Origin: Exiguobacterium sp. RIT594
Lineage (GTDB): Bacteria > Bacillota > Bacilli > Exiguobacteriales > Exiguobacteriaceae
Direction: 5' to 3'
Assembly: GCF_003339585.1 (NCBI RefSeq)
Contig: NZ_QPKF01000001.1
Location: 62,001 to 126,000, forward strand
DNA length: 64,000 bases
A program made the translations under genes and the position numbers. Below are positions 9,168 to 18,112 of this stretch, one piece after another; position 1 is the first letter of the stretch; each line of letters opens with the position of its first letter. The notes beneath the pieces are model-generated. The model worked only from the letters and a program-made list of their open reading frames with translations. It did not search any database and was not told where the DNA came from.

Positions 9168-11201
9168 TCATATTATGATTTTTTGAAGGAGTTCGGACAG
9201 GTTGGTCGTCGGTCGGTCGCACTGGAAATCATGGCACAGGTAGGCGGTCGGCTGTTGAGTGGGAGAATCATATGCAGCAATGAAAGGAGCGATTTCGAGA
9301 AGCTCCGTTTTTTCACCGACGAGAAGTGCAAGTTCAGGTAAGCGCCGTTGGTGGAGCTGAGTCAAAAAGGAGGCGACATCCCCGTAGGATTTCGTCAACA
9401 CGATTAATTCTTTTGGTTCCATCAGGGTCCGGGTATAGACGCTTAGCAGACTGGCGAAACCGGTCGGTTGTGATTTGATTTCGGAAGCAAGTGTCGAGAA
9501 GTTGCGCTGTGCCTGCTCACGATAATCTGTCCGGCCTGTCAGCTGGGATAAACGAAGCAGATTCGAGACGACCGTACTGTTTCCGGCAGGTTTGACTCCG
9601 TCGTAGACATCTTTCGGTCGCACCAGTAACGTTTCGCCCTCGTTTGATGTAAAGAAAAAGCTGCCGTCCTTGTCAGAAAAGTCTTTCATCATCCGCTCCG
9701 TCAATCGGATGGCATGCTTGAGGTAGCTGATTTGCTGAGTCGTTTGGTGCAACTCCAGATAAGCTTCCGTCAAAAAACTGTAGTCATCGAGAAAACCATT
9801 TCCTTGGACATCCCCGTGACGGTAACGGACGTGTAGACGGTCGTCTTCCATCAGATGTGTTTCAAGGAACGTCAATGCCTGTTGTGCGCGTTGCGTATAG
9901 CGGACATCATCAAAAACACGTCCAGCTTTCGCATAGGCAGAAATCATCAGGGCATTCCAGGAGGTCAATACTTTATCATCACGGAACGGTCGCGTCCGTT
10001 GATTGCGGAACTGCAATAAGGTTTGCCGCTCCTGTTCGAGTTGAATCAGGATGCCTTCAATAGAAGAATTCCGATCAATTGCCAGCTGTTGAATCGATTG
10101 ACCGGTCCGCCGGAAAACGATCCGTCCTTCGAAGTTGCCTCGAGGCGTCGCTTGATACAGCAACGGGAACACGGCCTCTGTGCCGAGTAAATCCGTGAGT
10201 TCATCAAAAGTGAACGTATAGAAAAGCCCTTCGTGCCCTTCACTGTCAGCATCTTCTGCCGAATAAAAGGCACCGTCCGCAGAGGACAAATCGCGTTCGA
10301 TATAGGTGAAAACCTCTTCTGCGTATTGTTTGAACCGTTCTCTGCCGGATACTTGATATGTCTCGATGCATAAGGTGGCGAATAAGGCATTGTCATACAA
10401 CATTTTCTCAAAATGCGGAATTTCCCAACGTTCGTCGACCGTATACCGGTAAAGACCGAAACCGACATGATCCGTAATGCCTCCGTCACGCATGGCGGTT
10501 ACTGTCCGCATGACCATCTGTAAAGCCGTCTCATCTTCTGCGAACCGGTAATAATCGAGGAGGAAAGTCAGTAAAGAGGGCGACGGGAACTTCGGCGCTG
10601 TACCAAACCCGCCATTCTCGACATCAAACTGGCGCATCGCCTGATCAAACGTCTCGTGGACCAATGCTTCGTCCAATTGATCCTGTGAGTTGAAGTCCGT
10701 AATCGTCGTTAACGCCTGAATGATTTCCTGACCGACACGTTTAATTTTGTCCGGATCCGTCCGATAATGTTCGCTGAGCTGCAAAAGAACCTGTCGGAAG
10801 CTCGGCCTGTTGAACTGAGGCGTCTTCGGAAAATACGTTCCAATATAAAACGGTGTCTGATCCGGTGATAAAAAGACACTGAGCGGCCAACCGCCTTGTC
10901 CGTTCATCAGTTGTGCTGCCGTCATATAAATCTGATCGATATCCGGACGTTCTTCCCGGTCAACTTTGATCGAGATGAAACGATCATTGAGCAGACGGGC
11001 GGTTTCTTCATCTTCGAAGCTCTCGTGAGCCAGGACATGGCACCAATGACAGGTCGAATAGCCGATCGACAGAAAAATCGGTTTGTTCGCTTCACGGGCA
11101 GCAGAAAAGGCTTCTTCCCCCCACGGATACCAGTCGACAGGATTCTCGGCATGTTGCAATAAATAAGGACTCTTTTCATGGATCAATCGATTCGTAGCCA
11201 T
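9168..11201 (-). CDS. YyaL-type thioredoxin-domain protein (DUF255 / SSP411 family)
   Basis: The 677-residue protein belongs to the YyaL/SSP411 family. An N-terminal thioredoxin-like domain contains [13 protein letters not shown] and [10 protein letters not shown] (CxxC-type pair near residue 50). It is followed by a long (alpha/alpha)6-barrel-like region with [18 protein letters not shown] and [10 protein letters not shown] motifs. Relatives are widespread in bacteria and animals, but their reaction is not established. It is probably cytoplasmic, as no signal peptide is visible. The start ATG at 11201 opens the conserved [20 protein letters not shown] segment. It is monocistronic with its own terminator. 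Confidence 0.93.
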   Translation of the reverse strand: MATNRLIHEKSPYLLQHAENPVDWYPWGEEAFSAAREANKPIFLSIGYSTCHWCHVLAHESFEDEETARLLNDRFISIKVDREERPDIDQIYMTAAQLMNGQGGWPLSVFLSPDQTPFYIGTYFPKTPQFNRPSFRQVLLQLSEHYRTDPDKIKRVGQEIIQALTTITDFNSQDQLDEALVHETFDQAMRQFDVENGGFGTAPKFPSPSLLTFLLDYYRFAEDETALQMVMRTVTAMRDGGITDHVGFGLYRYTVDERWEIPHFEKMLYDNALFATLCIETYQVSGRERFKQYAEEVFTYIERDLSSADGAFYSAEDADSEGHEGLFYTFTFDELTDLLGTEAVFPLLYQATPRGNFEGRIVFRRTGQSIQQLAIDRNSSIEGILIQLEQERQTLLQFRNQRTRPFRDDKVLTSWNALMISAYAKAGRVFDDVRYTQRAQQALTFLETHLMEDDRLHVRYRHGDVQGNGFLDDYSFLTEAYLELHQTTQQISYLKHAIRLTERMMKDFSDKDGSFFFTSNEGETLLVRPKDVYDGVKPAGNSTVVSNLLRLSQLTGRTDYREQAQRNFSTLASEIKSQPTGFASLLSVYTRTLMEPKELIVLTKSYGDVASFLTQLHQRRLPELALLVGEKTELLEIAPFIAAYDSPTQQPTAYLCHDFQCDRPTTNLSELLQKIII

Positions 11202-11314
11202 CTCTTTTGACCTCGTTTCTTCTATAGTAATGTCATCTCCCTAACGATACCGATTTTGAAAGGGGGAATCAACGGTTCGTTCAGTCCTTTAAAAATAGGA
11301 AGATGAAAAAAAGA

Positions 11315-11344
11315 TTGACTTTATAAAATAAAACATGGTATATT
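11315..11344 (+). promoter_or_regulatory. Strong sigma-A promoter with extended -10 driving the orphan RNA
   Basis: TTGACT (11315-11320) and TATATT (11339-11344) are separated by 18 bases, with TG at 11336-11337 forming an extended -10. The predicted transcript would start near 11350-11352, exactly where the 5' strand of the long closing helix of the downstream RNA begins. Confidence 0.78.
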
Positions 11345-11350
11345 AAATTT

Positions 11351-11752
11351 TGTCATGAATCGGGGATGATCACTCATGTGAGAATCCATCACTTAATACA
11401 CAATTTAATAATCAGGTCAGGATTTTTAGACCTTACTGACAAATGAGTCAGACATAAGTCATCGCTTTTATTTTGTCCTTCTTCTGTTTAGCTAGAAGAA
11501 GTTGACCCAGCAAGATAAACCTTCCATTCGATACTTTTCAGCTCATTCCGAGCGAAATTCTAAAAATCCCAGTAAATACGCAACCCAACGCGTAACTTGA
11601 TTCTTGCTAAAACGCTTGATTCAGCTGGCGCGGCCAAGGAGCCGTAACAACGAAAGAGAGGTAGGGCTTTCGTCGTTTCAGGTGTTTTGATCACCTGTAT
11701 CCTCGATTCTCATGACACCTAAAAACAGACACGCTGAAAAGGCGTTTTTTTT
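11351..11752 (+). ncRNA. Orphan structured RNA, about 400 nt, unknown class
   Basis: No protein gene fits between 11202 and 11945, yet the stretch carries a promoter, a terminator and strong RNA structure. Bases 11351-11367 (TGTCATGAATCGGGGAT) pair with 11699-11717 to form a 17-bp helix with one G-U pair and a 2-nt bulge, closing the whole molecule. Inside lie hairpins such as CTTCTTCT/AGAAGAAG (about 11478-11501), CTGAC/GTCAG, CGGC/GCCG (about 11632-11645), ACGAAAG/CTTTCGT and CAGGTG/CACCTG (about 11679-11697). A hairpin plus T8 at 11731-11752 ends it. It lacks the signatures of RNase P, tmRNA, SRP RNA, T-box or S-box. It could be a trans-acting RNA or a very long leader of the nuclease gene. 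The function is unknown. Confidence 0.65.
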
Positions 11753-11821
11753 ATGCCATTTTTTCAGAACATGAATGAAGGAAGCTTAACATTTGATTCC
11801 TAAAGACGAATGATTATTTTT

Positions 11822-11835
11822 TGTAAGCGTTAACA
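11822..11835 (+). promoter_or_regulatory. cre-like operator (CcpA box)
   Basis: TGTAAGCGTTAACA fits the catabolite-responsive element consensus TGNAANCGNWNNCA at every fixed position. It lies 111 bases before the nuclease start codon and after the terminator of the orphan RNA, so carbon catabolite control of the nuclease by CcpA is likely. CcpA binding is inferred, not shown. Confidence 0.7.
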
Positions 11836-11945
11836 ATTAATTCTTTTACGAATATTAACATCTTTTTTTACATAAAACATACACTATTCATGAATTAATC
11901 TGATAATATAAAGAAGTGTCAGAAAATTCATAGGGGGTCAACATC

Positions 11946-14693
11946 ATGAAGAACGTCAGTACGTTTGGGAAGTGGGCATTGGTCGGAGCATTAACAGCGG
12001 GAATTCTTCCACAAGCAGGCATTACGGTCGGGGCAGAAGGCGAAGGCGTCATCTTGTCCGAGTACATAGAGGGTTCAAGTAACAATAAAGCGATTGAAAT
12101 TTATAATGGTTCGGGTCAAATCATCAATCTTTCAGATTACACGCTTGTTCAATACACGAATGGTGGACCGACGGAGTCGAAAATCACATTGTCGGGCACG
12201 ATTGAACCGGGGAAAACATTTGTCATTGCCAATTCAAGTGCAAACGCAGACATCAAGGGGAAAGCTCAACAAACAACAGGTTCACTCAACTTCAACGGAA
12301 ATGATCCCGTTGCGTTGAAAAAAGGTGATGTCGTTCTCGATATCATTGGACCGGTCGGCTCAAGTGCTGATTTTGCAAAAGATACGACACTCGTTCGAAA
12401 CTCAAACGTAACGGCCGGTTCGAAAACATACGAACCGTCGCAATGGACAAGTTTCCCGGTTGATACGTTAACCAATCTCGGCACGCACGCTGCTGAAGCA
12501 GGAGACATTTTAGTCGCACCGACGGCTTCACCGGTCGGCGAGGTCGACCGCGGCGATCAAGTGACGTTGACAGCAGAAGGTACGATCCACTATACAGTTG
12601 ACGGATCAACTCCGACTGCCGAAAGTCCGGTCTACTCTGGTCCGATTACAATTAATGAAGAAATGACGATTCAAGCGGTTGCCGTTAAAGACGGAAAAAC
12701 ATCGGCTGTTTCAACATTCAAATACTATATCGCACCTCCAATCACGAAAATCAGCAGCATTCAGGGAGTCGCCCACACGTCACCATATGCGGATCAACTC
12801 GTCCGGACGACGGGGGTCGTCACCTATGTCGTCGATGCGAATAACTTCTACATGCAGGATCCAAATCCGGATAACAACAGCAAGACCTCTGAAGGGGTGC
12901 TGGTCTATGCGAAAAATCACGGCGCAGCAGTCGGCCAGACCGTCGCAACGACAGGGTATGTCAAAGAATGGTTGCTTGGCGGATACAGTGACAAGTTCGA
13001 CACGGATCTCGCGGTTACGGAAATCAGTACAGTCAATCTCGTTAAAGGGGCATTGAACACAGGATTGCCGGCAAGTATCGTCCTTGGCGAAAACGGTGTT
13101 TTGATTCCGACGCAAGTCATCGATAACGATTCATTTGCTGAATTTGATCCGGCTGAAGATGCAATCGATTTATACGAAAGTGTCGAAGGAATGCGTGTCG
13201 CGCTTCCAAATGCCATCGTCACGGGACCACAGGCCAACCGGACGATTCCGGTACGGACGCAAACAGCGGATAAAGTCTACACGAAACGCGGCACACCGAT
13301 TCTGACAGCGGATAATGCCAATCCGGAGCGTCTGTTCGTCGAGATGGGCAGCAGCTCGTACCGCGCGAAATCAGGGGACCGTTTCGAAGGAACAATCGAA
13401 GGAGTCATGAGCTATAACTACTCGGCATATAAAGTGTTAGCGAAAGCAGCGGACTTACCGAAGCTGATTACAAGTGAAGTCGATCGTCAACCGACGAACA
13501 TTGAAACAGGCGATTCACGTTTGACGGTTGCTTCGTATAACGTGGAAAACTTTGCTTCAACGGCGGATGCCGGAAAAGTCGACCGTGTCTCGGAAGGAAT
13601 CGCGACATTCCTGAAAACACCGGATATCGTTGGTTTGACAGAGATGCAGGATAACGATGGGGCGACGGACAGCGGCACAGTCGATGCATCGAAATCATTT
13701 GAGACATTGATTACAGCAATCGAAGCGAAAACAGGTGTCCGTTATGCGTATACGGATATCGCACCAGAAGATAAAAAAGACGGCGGACAACCGGGCGGAA
13801 ATATCCGTGTCGGTTTCTTATACAACCCGGCTCGTGTTTCACTTGCACCAGGTGAAAAAGGAACAGCGACAGAAGCTGTTGCCGTTGAAAACGGTAAGCT
13901 GACGAACAACCCGGGTCGCATTCAGCCGAACGATCCAAACTTTGACAGCTCACGGAAACCGCTCGTCGGCGAATTCATCTTCAAAGGCGAATCGTATCAT
14001 GTCATCGTCAACCACTTTAACTCTAAAGGCGGCGATGGAGCAGACTTTGGTAAAAACCAGCCGGTCGTTCGTAAGAGTGAGGTTCAGCGTCACGCAATCG
14101 CTGGCATCGTCCAAAACTTCGTCAATGAACTGGAAACAGAAGTCAAAGATTCAAACGTCGTCGTACTCGGTGACTTGAATGACTTCCAGTTCTCGAAAAC
14201 ACTTGATATCTTAAAAGGGGACAACCTTTGGAATACGGTCGATGATCTCCCGAAATCGGAGCGTTACTCTTATGTCTATAACGGAAACGCTCAGGTGCTC
14301 GACCATGTCCTGATTTCGAAAAACCTGAAGCCGTATACATCGTCTGATATCGTCAACATCAACTCGGATTATATGGAAGCGGACGGCAGCGCGAGTGACC
14401 ACGATCCAGCCATCATCTCGATTCAAGGGATGGAAAGTGCCGTTGCGGTCAACGGAAAAGCGGAAATCGGAAAATGGCGTGCTGTTCAAAAAGGAAAGCA
14501 TATCTTCATCGAGCGTCAACTCGCTGGTAAATGGGACAAGGCAAGCGAAACACATGCCGATCAACAAGGAGATTTACTTGAACTGCGTGTTTCTCAAGGT
14601 CGTCCGTATATCCAAGTGAAAACGAAAAAAGGGAAAACGATTTGGCTTGAACTGTCGAATGGTTACAAATTAAAAGAAACAACGAAATACTAA
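11946..14693 (+). CDS. Secreted multidomain endonuclease/exonuclease (ExeM/YhcR-like)
   Basis: The 915-residue protein is a predicted extracellular DNase. It has a signal peptide (about residues 1-30) and a lamin-tail-like domain (VILSEYIEGSSNNKAIEIYN, about 32-150). A chitobiase-C-type module (HYTVDGSTPTAESPVYSGP) covers about 175-255, and an OB-fold-like segment covers about 262-480. An endonuclease/exonuclease/phosphatase domain follows from about 510 to 815, with ASYNVENFAS, GLTEMQDNDG, VNHFNSKGG, VVLGDLNDFQ and SDHDPA. These hold the metal-binding Asp/Glu/Asn/His residues known in the family. A short tail follows; no sortase motif is seen. The start follows a GGGGG-type site. Its likely role is nucleotide, phosphate or carbon scavenging from external DNA, consistent with the cre box upstream. 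Confidence 0.92.
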   Translation: MKNVSTFGKWALVGALTAGILPQAGITVGAEGEGVILSEYIEGSSNNKAIEIYNGSGQIINLSDYTLVQYTNGGPTESKITLSGTIEPGKTFVIANSSANADIKGKAQQTTGSLNFNGNDPVALKKGDVVLDIIGPVGSSADFAKDTTLVRNSNVTAGSKTYEPSQWTSFPVDTLTNLGTHAAEAGDILVAPTASPVGEVDRGDQVTLTAEGTIHYTVDGSTPTAESPVYSGPITINEEMTIQAVAVKDGKTSAVSTFKYYIAPPITKISSIQGVAHTSPYADQLVRTTGVVTYVVDANNFYMQDPNPDNNSKTSEGVLVYAKNHGAAVGQTVATTGYVKEWLLGGYSDKFDTDLAVTEISTVNLVKGALNTGLPASIVLGENGVLIPTQVIDNDSFAEFDPAEDAIDLYESVEGMRVALPNAIVTGPQANRTIPVRTQTADKVYTKRGTPILTADNANPERLFVEMGSSSYRAKSGDRFEGTIEGVMSYNYSAYKVLAKAADLPKLITSEVDRQPTNIETGDSRLTVASYNVENFASTADAGKVDRVSEGIATFLKTPDIVGLTEMQDNDGATDSGTVDASKSFETLITAIEAKTGVRYAYTDIAPEDKKDGGQPGGNIRVGFLYNPARVSLAPGEKGTATEAVAVENGKLTNNPGRIQPNDPNFDSSRKPLVGEFIFKGESYHVIVNHFNSKGGDGADFGKNQPVVRKSEVQRHAIAGIVQNFVNELETEVKDSNVVVLGDLNDFQFSKTLDILKGDNLWNTVDDLPKSERYSYVYNGNAQVLDHVLISKNLKPYTSSDIVNINSDYMEADGSASDHDPAIISIQGMESAVAVNGKAEIGKWRAVQKGKHIFIERQLAGKWDKASETHADQQGDLLELRVSQGRPYIQVKTKKGKTIWLELSNGYKLKETTKY

Positions 14694-14703
14694 GCGTTTG
14701 TAT

Positions 14704-14735
14704 TAAAAAAAGCGGACTTAATTGTCCGCTTTTTT
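14704..14735. terminator. Terminator shared by nuclease and small membrane protein genes
   Basis: AAAAAAGCGGAC and GTCCGCTTTTTT flank a short loop, giving a hairpin that works in both directions between the convergent genes. It overlaps the 3' end of the minus-strand gene. Confidence 0.88.
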
Positions 14736-15074
14736 GTGTATTCGGATAAAGAGAGAGAAAAAGGACAGCAGACTAATCGTGAGGGTAAGCAGTAACGCGA
14801 GGTTTAACGGGATGACACGGAACATGTACGTAAAATGAATGATGATCAATAACAGGATAATGGCAAGACCGGGAAGAAATTGTTTGCGTAACAGATGACC
14901 GACACCCGGAACAAGGAGTTCGAAACCGAATCGTTGACTGATATGGACTTCTTCATGGGCATTAGCGAGACTGAATGAGACAGTCAACAAAACTAAAATG
15001 AGCCATCCGGAAAACAGATACTGTTGAATCGGTAAAAACGTAATCGATTCATAGATAAAATAAAGTAGAATCAT
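14718..15074 (-). CDS. Small hypothetical membrane protein
   Basis: A 118-residue protein that I do not recognise. It has three or four hydrophobic segments: about residues 1-35, 60-80 and 88-110. A charged loop (ANAHEEVHISQRFGFELL) lies between the first two, and the C-terminus is basic (IRIHKKADN). The ATG at 15074 is preceded by AAAGGAG with ideal spacing, which supports a real gene. It is convergent with the nuclease gene and shares its terminator. There is no neighbour from which to infer a function. Confidence 0.7.
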   Translation of the reverse strand: MILLYFIYESITFLPIQQYLFSGWLILVLLTVSFSLANAHEEVHISQRFGFELLVPGVGHLLRKQFLPGLAIILLLIIIHFTYMFRVIPLNLALLLTLTISLLSFFSLFIRIHKKADN

Positions 15075-15227
15075 GGCATACTCCTTTGGAAGTGAATATT
15101 ATATAAAATTTCCTTATTTTTTCCTTACGAATTCTAATGATAGCGAGGGTTTTCAGGAACGGCAACAACATTTGAAGGGAATAAAAATAAAAGAATGTTC
15201 ACACATTTTAACAACAGGGAAAGAATA

Positions 15228-15253
15228 GTTTATTTTATGTATGATAATGGTAT
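15228..15253 (+). promoter_or_regulatory. Possible SigB-type promoter in the 358-base gap before the CAP gene
   Basis: GTTTAT (15228-15233), a 14-base spacer and TGGTAT (15248-15253) resemble the general-stress sigma-B consensus GTTTAA-N12-14-GGGTAT with two mismatches. Apart from a weak CAGAC/GTCTG hairpin near 15,278-15,303, I see nothing else in the gap 15,075-15,432. Confidence 0.3.
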
Positions 15254-15432
15254 GAGAATGCGATGAATAAAGACGTCAGACCTCTTTTACACAAAAAGTC
15301 TGAGATGTGTCAAAACTGTGAAGCGGAACGGGGAATCGTGTGATTTCACTTGAAACGACAGCTTAGACTGTTCGAACGGACGCATTTCTTTTAAAATTAG
15401 GGTAATGGAACACATGAGGAGGCGAAAGGTAC

Positions 15433-16311
15433 ATGAAAAAGTGGTTAGTACTCGGAGTAGCAGCGGTCGCTTTCTTCAGTTATGAAAATACCCCGATGGA
15501 ACAAGCAGAAGCGGATTACCCGAAAAGCGGTGGAACGCTGATTGATCGATATACAAGTGAATACCCGGGTTATGACTGGGAAGTCAGGCGGACAGCAACA
15601 GAGGAGTTCGTGGCGTTGACGAAAGACGGAAAGGATTACGGAAAGTATCGTTCGAAAAACGGTGTGACGACGCAAGGGGCCGTCTTAAATAAAGACACGG
15701 AATCGACCCTTGCGAAAAAAGGCTGGAAAGCCGTCAAGTCGTACCGGAAAGGCAATACGAATTATTTGTTGAACCTCGATCATGCCGCCGTCTATGAAAA
15801 AAAGGACCGGTATGTGACCTACTTCTTTGACCAGCACGACGGCAACAAAGTGAAAGCGACACTCGCGATACCAAAAGAGGTCGAAGCGAAGAAAAGTGGA
15901 TTTTATGGCAAGGCGTCCAGTGCATTGCGGACAACGGACGAGAAGTTGATGTTGCGTCTGATGAACTGGGACCGGGCCGATTATAAGCTCGGAGCGCTGA
16001 CGCCGTACAGTACTTTAAAACCGGTCACGCGTGCACACAGTGAGAACATGGCAAAAAATAATTTCTTTTCCCATACTGATCCGGAAGGACGCGATCCGTT
16101 TGACCGGATGAAAGAGAACGGGATCCGCTTCTCGGTAGCCGGAGAAAACTTATCGATGGGCTATCCGAATGTCTTTGCGGCACACTGGGGTTTGATGAAC
16201 TCGAAAGGGCACCGGGACAACATCATGAACAAGACCTTCAAACAGGCGGATACCGGTGTTGCTTTCCGTGACAATTCACCGTACTTTACGATTAATTTCC
16301 GGACACCTTGA
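15433..16311 (+). CDS. Secreted CAP (SCP/PR-1) domain protein, YkwD-like
   Basis: The 292-residue protein has a weak signal peptide (WLVLGVAAVAFFSYENTP). A CAP-associated N-terminal domain follows (about 40-165; VRRTATEEFVALTKDGKDYG). The C-terminal CAP domain (about 175-290) holds the family motifs AHSENMAKNNFFSHTDPEG, AGENLSMG and GHRDNIMN. The conserved His and Glu residues of the CAP cavity are present (HSENM, HTDPEG, AGEN). Bacillales relatives are exported proteins of uncertain function, some linked to sporulation or the envelope. The start ATG follows GAGGAGGCGAAAGG. It is probably monocistronic. Confidence 0.88.
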   Translation: MKKWLVLGVAAVAFFSYENTPMEQAEADYPKSGGTLIDRYTSEYPGYDWEVRRTATEEFVALTKDGKDYGKYRSKNGVTTQGAVLNKDTESTLAKKGWKAVKSYRKGNTNYLLNLDHAAVYEKKDRYVTYFFDQHDGNKVKATLAIPKEVEAKKSGFYGKASSALRTTDEKLMLRLMNWDRADYKLGALTPYSTLKPVTRAHSENMAKNNFFSHTDPEGRDPFDRMKENGIRFSVAGENLSMGYPNVFAAHWGLMNSKGHRDNIMNKTFKQADTGVAFRDNSPYFTINFRTP

Positions 16312-16341
16312 AGCAACATTTAAAACGAAAGTATTCGTATC

Positions 16342-16377
16342 ACCCCGATTTTGCGAAAGCAGGATTGGGGTTCTTTT
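16342..16377 (+). terminator. Terminator of the CAP-domain gene
   Basis: ACCCC and GGGGT pair around a GC-GAAA-GC hairpin (TTTTGCGAAAGCAGGA), followed by TTCTTTT. Confidence 0.75.
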
Positions 16378-16495
16378 GTGTGGATCAATCTGTAGATGGA
16401 TGACGCACCATCTAGATTTGAATCCTATCTTTAAAAATGAGAGCGGGCTTTTGATTGACGAAGCCTTGTCTTCTCCAAGCGTCATCATTCAATGG

Positions 16496-16556
16496 AAAAC
16501 CCCTGAAACCGTTCCACCTCCTTTTTGTAAGGGGAGGCAGCTGTTTCAGGGGTTTT
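16496..16556. terminator. Terminator of the metNPQ operon (works on both strands)
   Basis: AAAACCCCTGAAAC pairs perfectly with GTTTCAGGGGTTTT. A second small hairpin (CCTCC/GGAGG) sits in the loop. It lies 40 bases beyond the metQ stop. Bases 16378-16495 hold nothing I recognise. Confidence 0.9.
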
Positions 16557-16596
16557 ATATCATCTTTAGATGAACTAATAGACAAAAAGAGTTATG

Positions 16597-17418
16597 TCAG
16601 TTTGCCCACTCGGGTTTACTGAAGCCTTTAAAGGACTTTTCGATGACAGCGTTAAAGTCATCCGATTTGACGACAGCCGTTAAGTCTTTCGCCAGTTGTT
16701 TATCTGCATTAGAAGTTTTGATGGCGACCAGGTTGCGATACTGCTCATCCATTTTTTCGAGTGCCAGTGCATCGAGTAAATCAAATTTCGCAGCTAACGC
16801 AAAGTTTCCCGGAACGGCAGAGATATCGACACTGTCAATGGCACGCGGCAGTTGAGCGGCCTCGAGGGGCTTGATGACAAGTTTCTTCGGATTCTTGGCG
16901 ATATCTTTTTCAGAGACCGTCAACGGGTCCGCGTCGGCTTTGAGTTCAATCCAACCTTGTTCAGCCAACAGATTCAGTGCCCGGGCCTGGTTCGTCGGAT
17001 CGTTTGGTGTCGCGACTTCCGCTCCCGTCTTGACGTCATCAAGCGACTTGTAGGATTTGCTGTATAACCCCATCGGTGCCGTCGGGACGGTAATCAGTCC
17101 TTTAAGATCGAGGTTCTTTTCCTTCGCAAACGTCTTCAGATAAATCGAATGCTGGAACAGGTTGGCATCGATATCACCACTGCCAAGCGCAATGTTCGGT
17201 TGAATATAATCCCCGAACTCGACGATTTCAACGTCGTATCCTTTCTTTTCAAGACCGGGCTGGATCGCTTCTTTGACCATATCGCTGTAAGGACCGCTTG
17301 TCGCTCCGATCTTGATCGACTTGTTCTCTTCTTTGGCGCTGCTGTCACCGCAACCGGCAAGAATTCCGGCTCCGAGTAGTCCTGTTGCTAAAAAGGCATA
17401 ACGTTTTTTCATATTCAT
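16597..17418 (-). CDS. metQ: Methionine ABC transporter substrate-binding lipoprotein MetQ
   Basis: MetQ (273 residues) binds D/L-methionine outside the membrane and delivers it to MetNP. It has a lipoprotein signal ending in the lipobox LAGC (cysteine at about residue 22), then the NlpA-type fold with IKIGATSGPYSDM, VEFGDYIQPNIAL and the pair ATPNDPTNQARAL. It is the last gene of the S-box-controlled operon, 28 bases after the permease gene, and ends before a strong terminator. An upstream Met codon two residues earlier (MNMKK) is used as the start; either is possible. Confidence 0.96.
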   Translation of the reverse strand: MNMKKRYAFLATGLLGAGILAGCGDSSAKEENKSIKIGATSGPYSDMVKEAIQPGLEKKGYDVEIVEFGDYIQPNIALGSGDIDANLFQHSIYLKTFAKEKNLDLKGLITVPTAPMGLYSKSYKSLDDVKTGAEVATPNDPTNQARALNLLAEQGWIELKADADPLTVSEKDIAKNPKKLVIKPLEAAQLPRAIDSVDISAVPGNFALAAKFDLLDALALEKMDEQYRNLVAIKTSNADKQLAKDLTAVVKSDDFNAVIEKSFKGFSKPEWAN

Positions 17419-17446
17419 TCTCTCCCTTACGATTCTCTATGTGTGG

Positions 17447-18112
17447 TTAACGTTTATCAGCACGACGGGCCAGAACATTGCCGAGCCCCTGAATACTTTG
17501 AACAATGATGACGAGGACGACGATCGTCACGATCATGACGACATTATCGTACCGGTAATAGCCGAAGCGGATGGCAAGGTCACCAACGCCACCGCCACCG
17601 ACGATACCAGCCATTGCGGAAAAACCGATTAGGCTGATCGTCGTCAAGGTCACGGCTTGAATGATCCCGGGAAGAGCTTCCGGTAACAGGGCACTGATGA
17701 TGATCCGGACCGGCGTAGCCCCGCACGCTTCCGCTGCTTCAATCAATCCCGGGGGAATCTCCCGGAGTGATGTCTCGACCAGCCGGGCGAGAAACGGAAT
17801 CGCAGCAACACTCAGGCTGACGGAAGCGGCTGTTGGTCCGATTGTATTATCCAGTAACAGTTGGGTCAGCGGAATTAAGGCGACGAGCAGGATGATGAAC
17901 GGTAACGAACGGACGATATTGACGAAAAAGTCCAAGATGCTGCGCACGATGACGTTTTGGAAAAACAGTCCCCGGTCCGTGATGAAAAGTAAAATCCCGA
18001 GTGGAATCCCGACGACGAGCGCAAAACCGAGGGAAATCCCGACCATCAACGCCGTCTCCGCTAAAGCTTTCGCAAGATCCGGTAACATGGTTTCAACTCG
18101 TTCAAGCCACAT
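17447..18112 (-). CDS. metP: Methionine ABC transporter permease MetP (MetI family)
   Basis: The 221-residue inner-membrane permease has about five transmembrane helices. The ABC permease coupling loop is visible as EAAEACGATPVRIIISALLPEALPG, a classic EAA motif. It overlaps the end of metN by 11 bases and precedes metQ, as in other methionine importers. It forms the translocation path for methionine with MetN and MetQ. Confidence 0.95.
   Translation of the reverse strand: MWLERVETMLPDLAKALAETALMVGISLGFALVVGIPLGILLFITDRGLFFQNVIVRSILDFFVNIVRSLPFIILLVALIPLTQLLLDNTIGPTAASVSLSVAAIPFLARLVETSLREIPPGLIEAAEACGATPVRIIISALLPEALPGIIQAVTLTTISLIGFSAMAGIVGGGGVGDLAIRFGYYRYDNVVMIVTIVVLVIIVQSIQGLGNVLARRADKR

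Noticed and set aside
11351-11752. RNase P RNA, tmRNA, SRP RNA or c-di-AMP riboswitch
   Set aside because: The size fits RNase P or tmRNA, but the universal RNase P block GAGGAAAGTCC, the tmRNA ends and tag frame, the SRP GGTAA-type loops and the c-di-AMP CAGCTAAC block are all missing.
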